A stretch of 64,000 nt of DNA, from NCBI GenBank assembly GCA_963924555.1, contig OZ004585.1:8262556-8326555 (forward strand). The letters run 5' to 3'. The translations under genes were made by a program, and so were the position numbers. Of the stretch, positions 1 to 19,606 are shown piece by piece; the first letter of the stretch is position 1, and each line of letters starts with the position of its first letter. This stretch comes from Crambe crambe (lineage: Eukaryota > Porifera > Demospongiae > Poecilosclerida > Crambeidae). The notes under the pieces were generated by a model. That model ran no database searches, had not been told where the DNA came from, and saw only the letters and a program-made list of their open reading frames with translations.

Positions 1-112
1 TGCTTTTTCCCTTACTTGTTCCGGGTCTTTTTTCCTCTCTTTTATGGTTTTAGCTATGATTAGAGTTCATTCTTCTATGTGTATGCAGGGACAGATGAAA
101 GAAGTTCTCCAA

Positions 113-284
113 TAGTTCTCCAATACCAGCCCAATCATTATCGAGTCAAGGTGTTGTGTTGTTGAGCCATACTTGGAGGTCGAAGATGCTGAAATAGAGT
201 CTACCGTGGTGAATCTAAATCCCCGAATCGATACAGTAGTCTATCATCATCATTATCCAGAGCTAGAGCTAGCTAGCTAGCTAG
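113..284 (+). CDS. Possible small terminal exon, unknown product
   Basis: On the plus strand an open frame of about 57 codons runs from just after a TAG near 112 to a TAG near 284. It encodes an acidic, valine-rich peptide that includes VVEPYLEVEDAEIE and a HHH cluster. A possible acceptor (tgtatgcag) lies upstream near 92, but it does not lead into this frame directly. No family is recognised. It could be the last exon of a plus-strand gene lying mostly to the left, or chance. Confidence 0.15.
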
Positions 285-527
285 AGACAGCTGAGTAATA
301 TTATGATTTCGAATAATTGGATATTCAAATACATGCGCATGCGTATTATAGAAAAGATGGCTTCCTAATTGAATTAGTCGAGTGCTGTGCTCCATAGTGT
401 CTCCTTTTTCATCGACTCTTTCGAGGATCAACAAGTAGAAAAGATCGTAGTTGGTAGAATTTGGAGTGGATTTGTCCAGAAATCATGGCTGTAGCTTGAG
501 TGGTTCGAGAGATATGGTTGTCTAAGA

Positions 528-570
528 AGAAGAAGAAGAATAATAATAATAATAGAGAAGAAGAAGAATA
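528..570. repeat. AAG/AAT trinucleotide microsatellite
   Basis: Runs of aag and aat triplets. On the minus strand the flanks contain a candidate 50-nt exon (about 585-637, gtgcag acceptor and gtaaat donor) and a second acceptor (cttcttag). No protein family is recognised in any frame. The rest of 290-890 shows nothing definite apart from the small hairpin near 762-798. Confidence 0.6.
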
Positions 571-761
571 TAGCGATTTACCTGCTTGCCGTATTTCTGA
601 AACGGTAAGCTCCCTGGTCCTGAAACTTGGTCTGCACATTGTAGTAGGCTCTAGTAGGCTGGATAATCATTCACAGTAGCTTTTGTTAGGTCTAAGTGGG
701 AGAACTAGAATTTCACTTTAGTATTAGTCTATAGGCGGCGCGCGCGGCCGTCCGAGTCATC

Positions 762-798
762 CCTACATAGAGAGTGCTACTGCACTCTCTGATACATG
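762..798. repeat. Terminal hairpin of a mobile element family
   Basis: The sequence catccctac followed by an agagagtgc/gcactctct hairpin. The same end (catccctac, then the hairpin) occurs at 31365-31390, where it closes the insertion in gene 3. It is a remnant end of the same repeat family. Here it lies 90 bp beyond the last recognisable gene 1 exon. Confidence 0.5.
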
Positions 799-889
799 AT
801 TCTAACTCACATTAACATGATTCGAACTCACATTAATTATGACACATGATTCTAACTCACATTAATTATGATACATGATTCTAACTCAC

Positions 890-10950
<10,061 letters not shown>

Positions 10951-11420
10951 GTTGCTAGCTAGCTAGAGATTTAGCCGACCTTCTATCTATGCCTGCGGTG
11001 TAGCAATGGCCAATCTTATAGAGCAACGTGGCAGCGCAGCATGACATAATATGACATAATCACTTACGGTAATGTGATATTATAATTATAGCAAGAGTGT
11101 ATTAGCTAATCCTACAAAGAGATAAGAGTGTACTAATCCTACAGCGGTTTGTACCTGCAGGAGGCCCATACATGCACAGGAGAATCAATTTGTATACTAC
11201 ATGCAATGATGTCAGACATAGGGGAGTAGTAGATATTATTAGCTACCAGATGTCTCATCATATCAGTAACACATTCCCGGAATCTTGTTGCATTTAATCT
11301 TTTCCTATTAACTATTATTAGCTACTTATACTTATAAAAATTAGCACAAAAATTGTTAAGAGTCTATAGTTGTTATAAGTATACAGCCAGTCAATTAGCA
11401 GTAATATATCATCTGCACTA
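10951..11420. other. Upstream region of gene 1
   Basis: Spacer between the gene 1 start codon and the decayed gene 2. There is no clear TATA box near the gene 1 ATG. From 11163 rightwards the sequence matches 41365 onwards, which marks the start of the duplicated gene 2/gene 4 block. No ORF of note. Confidence 0.4.
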
Positions 11421-11667
11421 TTAAGGTTCCTCATAGTCATCATGATCCTCACCATGCTCATCTGATCATAAAGAATATAAAATAGTAAAACAACAGCTAA
11501 TCCACTGCTATGACCCTACACTGTAAACCCATTTTTAGGTTATCTGAGTTACAAATCACACCAAACCACGCTGATAAAAGTGTCTCCAAGTCCTCAAAGG
11601 ATGAAGATTGATGTTCTAGCATTGGTACATTGCAGAGTAACTATAAATAAATAAATAATTAGCTATT

Positions 11668-11855
11668 GTCTATTTGCATTCACCTGGCACTTTGATCACT
11701 ATGACTACTATAACTTTCTCAATTCTTCTAATTTCACACACCAGCAGAGAGAGTGGATATTCAGCTCTCTGTTGACTAGGAATTTGGTTAAGAATTGAGA
11801 AAGTTATAGCAGTTATAGAATGATCAAGGTGTCAGGTGAATAATGCAAATAGACT
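11668..11855. mobile_element. Palindromic MITE in gene 2 intron
   Basis: Ends gtctatttgcattcacctgg and ccaggtgaat-like reverse form with aatgcaaatagac. Inner arms ataactttctcaattctt and aagaattgagaaagttat also pair. The homologous copy is at 42010-42248 in gene 4. Confidence 0.75.
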
Positions 11856-13126
11856 TTAATAAGCAATATATGACTCTTTACATTTTGAGCCTAAGAGGGA
11901 AAAGGGTTGACCATTTTCCTTCACTTCTTATGCTATGTAGAAATGTAGCCCATGATAATGGCACCTGGGAATAAGGCTACCATATTATACGTACGTAAGT
12001 ACATTAAGGCCCACTGTGTTTGCCCTTAGACTATAACCCTTAGACTAGATCTAATTCATTCTAGAAGTGCATGCACCATTCTTGGGGGAACTTAACCACT
12101 CAGCAATTGCAGCAAGCCGGAAGCTTCGATAGTTCCATATGGCTCTTTGATAGCGAATATCTCCCAGCAAGTGACTCCAAAGGACCACTACATTAAACAG
12201 TACGTTATCTAAAAAACTTATTTCAATAATGTTAATTGGGAAGTTTTCAAGTGATTTTGGAGTGGAACCTTCGAATAATGGACATCTCTCTGTAGAGATC
12301 AGAGGTTGCTCTCTTTATTAGAGTGTATAATAATTAAGGTACTTTAGATTGTCCTTTATCCTCCTCTGTACTCTGCTTACAGTTTACACTAAGCCGCGTT
12401 AATTACGTGATCACTTCCTGTCTGGTGGCTTGTACTAGGTCAATGGAGTGGAATTTGACTTTTAACATTACTGTATTTAATTTTCATAGTGGCAGGAACT
12501 ATGAATTTGACCACGATTTACCACAATTTTTTTGTACACAACATACCACAGCTGATTTTTCAGTATACATTATCCTTCCATTATGCTCTCAGGTGCCATC
12601 CATTTCAGCTGACACTTCATCAGTTTGTTCCTATTCTGTCTGTAATACTTGGTTCTGGAAATCTCTTTAGTCGGCTATCCTGATGTTGCCTTTATCAACC
12701 CTGCAAGGTGTGAAATTCAGGATACATTAATTTCGTGCCAATTGAAAGTCTAGTCCTAGATAATTTCCATACTAATGTAGCCACTCAAAATAATTATTGT
12801 GAATAATGTTTACCATACTGCTCACTTATTATTCAATTTCATGGTAATGTTCAAAAGGCTGGGTCCCAAGTGTGTCCGTTAATTATTCTACACTGTGATA
12901 TACATCCCATGCATTACAATCCATACCACTCACTGCTCACTTATTATTAGCCTTTACAATACCGTAAATTGGGAATTTTTCTATTTCGTGGTCATATTCA
13001 ACAATGAAAATTAATCATATGAAAATTAAGTAGCTAAGCTGTAACAAAGAAATTGAAAAAAATGTAAACATCTAACGAAAATTTCCCACATTTTTCCCCA
13101 CTTTATGATATTGCATGCATAACTAT

Positions 13127-13615
13127 ATACCGTATAGCGGGAAACTTTCGAGGGAGAATACTTTCACGAATTTCACTGGTTTGCTGCAATCAGCGAAAGT
13201 TTTTTCCGTGAAATTCAATTAATTTGGTCAATCGCAAGCACGCTCCATGCACATGCCATGCTCGATCGGTGTACGTGTATGCAGCTGTTCGTTCTTTGTT
13301 GCCATGTCTCTGCTCAAGTACTTCCAGAAAAATCCAACTCTTCCAAAGCCTGATGGACCACTGTCATCAGTTCTAGTATAGCAGCCGCTAACAAGGAGGT
13401 GAAACAGGTATTAGACTACCCTAAGAAAGGGAAGAAGAACAACAAGTCCAAGATCAAAGCCCAGCGTGGAACGTATGAACAAAGACGACGTGTCATGATG
13501 TGACGTACATAAGGCCATGATCGATCGATCGATCGTGAAAGATTTCTCCGCGAATTTTTCTATTCATGCTATTCGCGAAAGTATTCTCCCTCAAAAGTTT
13601 TCCGCTATACGGTAT
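13127..13615. mobile_element. DNA transposon fragment with ACCGTATAGCGG ends
   Basis: Inverted ends of about 40 bp (ATACCGTATAGCGG, then GAGGGAGAATACTTTC) bound 489 bp. Inside, on the plus strand from 13303, an ORF begins MSLLKYFQKNPTLPKPDG, stops at a TAG, then continues as a lysine-rich segment. This looks like the start of a transposase, so the unit is probably an internally deleted copy of an autonomous element. Absent from gene 4. Confidence 0.7.
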
Positions 13616-13619
13616 GTAC

Positions 13620-13735
13620 ATGCAGTTTCTTGCTGCCAAATTTCTGTGTATGATCTTCTGTGAGATGAGGTAGAGCATTCCAAGTAGAATCTGGTAACAC
13701 ATTTCCAACAGTCTTTCTGACCGAGAAGGTTCGCT
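13620..13735 (-). pseudogene. Gene 2 catalytic-loop exon with HRN
   Basis: Reads LLEMCYQILLGMLYL then IIHRNLAARNC. The family pattern is HRDLAARN, so the catalytic aspartate is replaced by asparagine. The exon ends TGCAT at a gtacat donor, the same phase as gene 3. A MITE end begins immediately after the donor. Confidence 0.75.
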
Positions 13736-13835
13736 TATGGAAGTGAGAGGTGATAAAGTAGTCTCTCTTTCTCAGCATTAGGATGGAGCCAAGGTGTCTA
13801 TTGAGTCAGTGATCTACAGACTACAAATCCAGAAC

Positions 13836-13906
13836 AAAATTTACATAGCCTCTCCTTTCAAGTAGCCCAACTCCAAAGCCATTTGAAAGGAGGCTATGTA
13901 AATTTT
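13836..13906. repeat. Short palindrome, shared with gene 4
   Basis: aaaatttacatagcctctcc pairs with ggaggctatgtaaatttt across a 15-bp loop. The gene 4 copy is at 43157-43229. Confidence 0.7.
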
Positions 13907-14518
13907 GGTTTTTTGCTGTTTTGTTGCTGTAACTGACTTAGATAATAGTATAAACTGTGTATAGTCTTATGACAACCACAGGTCTCTACAGATAGCTACC
14001 TGCATGGCCTAGCTAGTTGCCTCATTACATCAAAGGATTTGACAGGAATGAGCCACTCCTCTAATCAGAACAGATTTTTTGGGAGCCAAATAATTTTAGA
14101 GGACATCAAATGTAGAGAAGAGTTAATGCATGCAGATCCTTTATTACCTCATCAAAACCTTATGATTCAACTTACAGTCACAGCAGCTCTCAGAGGTGTT
14201 GGAAGCAAGATTCGATTGGTCAAGCCCAAAATTGAAACGTAATCCCCCAGACCACAGAAGTTCTACAATTTGCAATCATTCGAACATCATAAGCAGGACA
14301 CTTTGATAGCCACATCATAATTAACTTGTTTTTCCCAAAATGTTATTGATTGATAGCCACTTAATAATTAACCTTGTTTTGGTCAGGCCTGGGCCTGACT
14401 GGCCTTACCTGTTCCACCGCCTATGGCTCTATCATCATCATCTAGTCTTGGATTTGCAGGAGGTATACACACAATCTAATTGCAAAGATAAATTTGAGGA
14501 ATCAAGTATCATTACATG

Positions 14519-14690
14519 ATACAGTGGATTATTACATGATACAGTGGAGCCTCTGATAAAGGACAACAGTGGAGCCTCTGATAAAGGACAACAGTGGAGC
14601 CTCTGATAAAGGACAACAGTGGAGCCTTTGATAAAGGACAACAGTGGAGCCTCTGATAAAGGACAACATGCCTTTGATAAAGGAAGAGGA
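14519..14690. repeat. 23-bp minisatellite (cagtggagcctctgataaagg)
   Basis: About seven tandem units. The gene 4 copy at 43640-43945 has about twelve. The unit resembles the end of the TA-flanked MITEs at 44007 and 56184, so the array may have grown from such an end. Confidence 0.9.
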
Positions 14691-15196
14691 CAAGCATATC
14701 AAAAAAGGATAATCTTCTTTCTTTCTTTCTTTCTTTTTTTTTATATTTTTTTTTAAATTTTTTTTAATAATAAAATAATAGGGCAACTTCTGTGTAATAA
14801 TAAAACCCTCAATACTAACCTCTAAAAGAAGACAACCTCTCTACAAAGGACAAAAGGCTGGGTCTCAAGTGTGTCCATTAATAATTCGGAGGTCCTTAAA
14901 ACTTGGAGTACATAGCAAACATTTCTATAGTCACACCTGGTGAACTTTGCAGGGTATAGTTAATGAATAGGCCTCTGATAAGATAGGACATTACCAGTAT
15001 CCTTTGAGGTATCCTTTCAGAAAGCAAAAGGATTAACTACAAAAATTTTTTTAGCTCTACACATTACTGACATGTATATAGCAGGTAATTACAATTATGA
15101 TGGGGGAGGGGGGCAATTCCTACAAATGACCCTGCTCAATGAGGAAATTAGAGGTTAACCATGTCCTGAGGTCATCTATGTTCTGCCATAACTTAC

Positions 15197-15816
15197 AAGT
15201 AAGGGGATGAGAAATCTCATCATGAAAGCAGACATTAGCCTCTATGTAGCTAGGGATGCCCCCATAATAAACATACATGCAAGGCATTATTATATCATAC
15301 ATGTACCCGATTTCCTACATCATTTATGTCACACATTTGTCCTCCAACATGGACAGTTACCTCACTCAGATCCACTGATCTCCAGTTTTGTCCCTGCATA
15401 AAATTCATTGTAATAATAAGAGCTACATAGCTAATGATAATAATTATTAAAGTCCATCATGAGCTATAGTTCTACACTGGCCATCTCAAGAAACGTTATA
15501 ATTATAATAATAAGGACACAATACATGATAGGAATCGACCCATAATTAGCCAATCACTGCATGGTCATTATTTCTAGGAAAACCATATTATAGCCTGGGG
15601 ACTAATCATACATGCATGGTCATTTGACATCCAAATACTCGTACCCAGGCCCACTTTTTTCTCCTGCTCTGCCTGCATTATATAGGTGTCAGATTAGATT
15701 TGTTTTTGTTTATATAAGTATGACCAATACCCTTTTTTAAGAGTTTAGAAACCAAAGATAACTTTAAGATAGAAGTTGAGAAACGTGTGATTTAATCCGA
15801 TGATCCGCATATAATC

Positions 15817-15885
<69 letters not shown>

Positions 15886-16020
15886 CTCCATTTTTCTGAC
15901 TCAAAGACTGGCTGTAGTATACGAAGACTGTTTGTTTGAACTCACAATTATTCTGACATAGTCTGGCGATTCTTTGATCACTTTTTCTGTTACCAACAGG
16001 AGTCCCGTTGGCACAGATAA
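15197..16020 (-). pseudogene. Gene 2 IPT exons
   Basis: Exon 15946-16020 (VPTGLLLVTEKVIKES) has a ttttcag acceptor and a gtgagt donor. Exon 15307-15393 (DLSEVTVHVGGQMCDIND) is clearly IPT-like and corresponds to gene 3 exon 24653-24742. A further piece ends near 15197 (ANVCFHDEISHPLT). In gene 4 the first of these has an in-frame TAA. Confidence 0.6.
15821..15882. repeat. (GA)n microsatellite
   Basis: About 60 bp of GA in gene 2; absent from the gene 4 copy. Confidence 0.95.
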
Positions 16021-16780
16021 CTGAAAAGCAGGATCACAGAAGTTGGGGTTATCCAGAGCATAGCCTCCATTTTTTGGAAATCAAAATCAGGGAAACCACA
16101 CCCACCTATTAAAAGGTGCACCGCTCACTATGAATATCATTAAATGGTTGAATTGCGAATGAAGTGTGCTAGCTAGTGGCTTTTTTATTTGGCTAGAGGT
16201 ACAGCTTTTTACATTGAGAAGTTCTTTAGAAAGTTTAGCATCGAAACAAGTATGAGGATCACTGTTAAATTTGACAGAGGAGGTGTTCCAGGGTCTTCAC
16301 ACTCAGCCATCAACAAAGAGCGGCTTACCATAGATTGCCAGTCAAACAAAAGTAGCTAACTGTAGCATGCATGCAGCACATGTGCATGTAATTAATAATA
16401 ATGTCATGTCATGTATTATGTGTCAGCTGTCCATAGTGCATAGCTACCCTCCAAGTTTGCAAAGCCAAAATCAGGGACAAATCACACCAACCCATAATAA
16501 TGACCATACCCTCCATGAATATCAATGAATATTTTTTGGTGGTGTTCCAGTGCCTTCAGGCTCAGCCAAAAAGAAGCAGTGGTAAGATGAAAAAAGCAGG
16601 CATCAAAGAGTTTGTAGCTATTATAGGATACAGATTAGCCTAGGAAAATTCTGCCTAACATGTGTAAACTTCCAAATACATCCAAATCTTTGTGGCTTGT
16701 AAAAGGCCCCCAGGCATAGACTGGACTAGTGTGTAGCCTGTACTTGTGGCTATTCAAGTGCAGTGCTTTATGTATACAAT

Positions 16781-17048
16781 CAGTGGCGGATCCAGGATGT
16801 GAGCAAGGGGGTTGCTCGCGCGCGCGAAAATTTTGGTTGGGCCGCGCCCATTTTTACTTGATCACACCCACTTCTGAGGCTGACAGCTAGCTGTGATAAT
16901 AGATATAGGTAGATACAGATAATAGAAGATAAATAGGTCTGCTTACATCTGAGCATGCTCAGTAGGCACGGCGCGCTGCATGCACTGCTGAATAGCGGCT
17001 CAAAGGGGGTTTCAATGGAAACCTTCAAACCCCCAGGATCCGCCACTG
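16781..17048. mobile_element. MITE, CAGTGGCGGATCC ends, 5-bp duplication
   Basis: Ends CAGTGGCGGATCCAGG and CCAGGATCCGCCACTG, flanked by ACAAT at 16776-16780 and 17049-17053. Contains a GCGCGCG stretch. Same family as 25218-25537 and 30318-30646. Confidence 0.85.
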
Positions 17049-17134
17049 ACAATGAGCTGTTCAGACTCTTCCGGGATAAACACCAGCCTTATACAAATCC
17101 AAATCCGTGCGGGACAGATTCTGATAAGTGCAAA

Positions 17135-17285
17135 CAGGGGCGGATCCAGGATTTTGAAAGGGGTAGTTTTTATTACTCGCGCGCTTGCGCACGTAAACTT
17201 TTTTGCCTAGCCACGCCCACTTTTCTTAACCACACTCTTTTGCGCCGGCAAAAACAAACAAGACACTTAGTATTCTTCTGGGGTA
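17135..17285. mobile_element. Truncated MITE of the same family
   Basis: Starts caggggcggatccagg and carries the same GCGC-rich interior, but no matching right end was found. Confidence 0.5.
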
Positions 17286-17563
17286 AGTATTCTTTATCAA
17301 TTTCTTTCAGCTAGTTTTATTATTGCTAATGCAGACAATATTGTGGCATGCTGTTAGATATAAAAACATACCCCAGCCACGCTAATAGCTACAAACCACA
17401 TTGGCAAACCATTGTGGCATGCTTTTAAATATAAACATGCACTAATACTATTAAGTGTGCAACGCTACTGGCAGTTTAGCATTGTGCCTGAGGGCCAATG
17501 CTGCAATAACAAAGTCTAGACAACAGCTAATAGGGGTAGTTAGTTGGAATACAATGAGTATTG

Positions 17564-17565
<2 letters not shown>

Positions 17566-17597
<32 letters not shown>

Positions 17598-17747
17598 ACT
17601 TGGAAGGTATGATAGTGCAGTAGACTGCTATACTCCAATTGTTTATACAGCACTTCCTTATGTGAATCCGTTGTGGGGGGGACACAATAGCAATCACTAT
17701 TCAGGGACTGTCCTGGAGCTTGGGGGGGGGGGGGGGGGGGGGGGGGG
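17566..17747. repeat. Two poly-G tracts (30 and 26 nt)
   Basis: G30 at 17566-17595 and G26 at 17722-17747, with gggacact/ggggacac motifs between. They may form G-quadruplexes, and the exact lengths may be unreliable in the assembly. Confidence 0.9.
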
Positions 17748-17753
17748 ACAAGT

Positions 17754-18350
17754 GGAGGCTATGTGGGTAAGTATTATTAGAAATACATAGATTGCAGCAA
17801 CATTTAAATTGATGGACATTCCTTGTAATACATTTCCTTTAAATGGACATTCTCTTCATTCCGTAGCTACTTACGACTTACTTACTTCACTATAGCTACT
17901 GTGATCAAATCTCCTCAATTATTTCTAACCAAAGTTGAAACACCAAGCTGGTTTTCGAAATTTTAAGTTAATTTAGGTTAAGTTATAATTATAGCAGTTA
18001 TAATGAATGGATCAAGTTAACATAGACATAGACTTTAAGCTTAATATAATGGAGGCTATGTGGGTAAGTATTATTTTGAGAAATACATAGATTGCAGCAA
18101 CATTTAAATTGATGGACATTCCTTGTAATACATTTCCTTTAAATACACATTTTCTTCATTCCGTAGCTACTTATGACTTACTTCACTATAGCTACTGTGA
18201 TCAAATCTCCTAACTTTCTCAATTATTTCTAACCAAAGTTGAAACACCTAGCTGGTTTTCGAAATTTTAAATTAAGTTATAATTATAGCAGTTATAATGA
18301 ATGGATCAAGTTAACATAAACATAGACTTTAAGCTTAATATAACATTGTG
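17754..18350. repeat. Tandem duplication of about 296 bp
   Basis: ggaggctatgtgggtaagta starts both copies (17754 and 18050). The copies remain nearly identical through aagcttaatata. Gene 4 has a single copy near 46500, so this duplication is specific to gene 2. Confidence 0.85.
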
Positions 18351-18539
18351 TGCTCAGTAGTGACGACTACTTTGGCTCTAATTATAAGAGGTAAACTCAC
18401 GAGCACTCCAAATTATGGTGAACCGAATACGCTGGGCCACATCAAAGTCTCTGCCAGTGAAGTTGAGTTTTATTCCTCCACTAATAATTTGGAAAAAAAA
18501 TTTTCTGCTAAATAAAAAGGTCATGTAGTGCTAGTCGCT

Positions 18540-18780
18540 CTGTATCCAGGGGCTGTTGAACTGGCAAGGAGTCCGTGATAGAGCTATGTCAAGGAGATTC
18601 AATGAGTGGAAGAGGAAAAATCTTTCCAGCGTGGGCAGGATCAAGTCAAGAGTAATGTGCTAGCAGCTTCGAGGTATGATAATTTGCAGCTCTGACCTTT
18701 GTCAATCTTGCATGGTGACCAATCATCTGCCACTAAACTGATTGGCCAGTTTGCAATGCTGACAAACTTCAAAAGTGACA
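18540..18780 (+). pseudogene. Inverted sema exon fragment
   Basis: On the plus strand, opposite to every other receptor exon, pieces of the end of sema exon 1 ([10 protein letters not shown] region) and the adjoining intron are recognisable, with deletions. A longer inverted copy is at 49225-49745. It is a remnant of an inversion that predates the gene 2/gene 4 duplication. Confidence 0.65.
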
Positions 18781-18782
18781 AG

Positions 18783-19150
18783 ATTGCTACCTCAACTAAA
18801 AATCTGGGACACAGCCCTGGACTTTGGCCAAAGAGATACCAAGGCAACACAGTCAATGACCAGACCCGTGTTTGGCAGCAGCCTATGTGATCAGTCAATT
18901 CCAGAGTCGACTCCTTATTTCGACCACTATGTGAATGAACACATCCAAGGACAAGAGATGACCAAGGAAGATATCAAAAAAGACCCTTATATCACCCTCC
19001 CTGGACCTTGCACCTATCATTGCACTGTTTTCCACTACACTACACCCACCCACCTGACGGGGGCAGTTTTCTCATTTTTATTTCACTCCTTATTTTTATT
19101 TCACTCCTACCTGTTTCTGCCCCTGCAGCTTATTCAAAACATGGATTGAA
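18783..19150 (+). pseudogene. Possible retroelement C-terminal tail fragment
   Basis: An open frame reading KIWDTALDFGQRDTKATQSM and ending near YFDHYVNEHIQG. A second copy at 50480-50640 keeps the same reading. The pattern LC-(x)-YFDHYVNEH resembles a C2H2 finger lacking one cysteine, as found at the end of some LINE proteins. This is a guess from motif shape only. Confidence 0.3.
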
Positions 19151-19360
19151 TTGATGATTGATTAACAGTTTTGATGGTGAAAATGTGTGTCATAACTGAT
19201 CTTCTTGTCATTGAGAACTTATTTCACTCCTTATTTTTATTTCACTCCTACCTGTTTCTGCCCCTGCAGCTTATTCAAAACATGGATTGAATTGATGATT
19301 GATTAACAGTTTTGATGGTGAAAATGTGTGTCATAACTGATCTTCTTGTCATTGAGAACT
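19081..19360. repeat. Tandem duplication of 140 bp
   Basis: Two consecutive, essentially identical copies beginning tttcactccttatttttatt. The homologous region at 50725-50870 has one copy. Confidence 0.9.
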
Positions 19361-19606
19361 TTACTTGACAAGTGGAATTATGCTCTGATTATTCTCTCAA
19401 GATTCCCAATAATAATAGTATAGCTACTCTGGTTCATATACATAATAGCTATATAGCTGTAAACTAGTTTATATTACAGCAAACCCTTTACCATGCACTA
19501 ATGCTACAGTGTAAAAATAACAGGGTAAATTCGGGTAGCATGAGCATCCGAATCTTAGGGGGAAATGTTTATCTAGTTCTGTAGCTAGCTATAGTTCTTC
19601 ACAACT

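Larger units (their letters stand above)
11421..18480 (-). pseudogene. Gene 2: decayed sema-family receptor kinase
   Basis: Minus-strand remnant with the same exon order as gene 3. IPT exon 18401-18480 (SGGIKLNFTGRDFDVAQRI); IPT pieces 15946-16020, 15307-15393 and about 15197-15250; kinase exons 13620-13735, 12547-12700, 12097-12187 and about 11560-11640; C-terminal exon 11421-11461 ending DEHGEDHDDYEEP. No transmembrane or N-lobe exon was found. Kinase lesions: HRN in place of HRD; the FGLS part of DFG is missing with a frameshift; TGG changed to TAG and a 10-nt deletion in the last kinase exon. A MITE has landed at one splice donor. A second, diverged kinase subtype of the same family, now inactive. 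Confidence 0.75.

Noticed and set aside
12690..12760. Plus-strand reading resembling an IPT strand (ARCEIQDTLISC)
   Set aside because: It lies over the acceptor and start of the gene 2 DFG exon on the minus strand; the similarity is short and without splice support.
14532..14786. Open frame with repeated SFIRGSTVVLYQRLHCC
   Set aside because: Translation of the 23-bp minisatellite in three frames; same at 43628-44033.
17455..17790. Glycine-rich open frame
   Set aside because: Produced by the two poly-G tracts.
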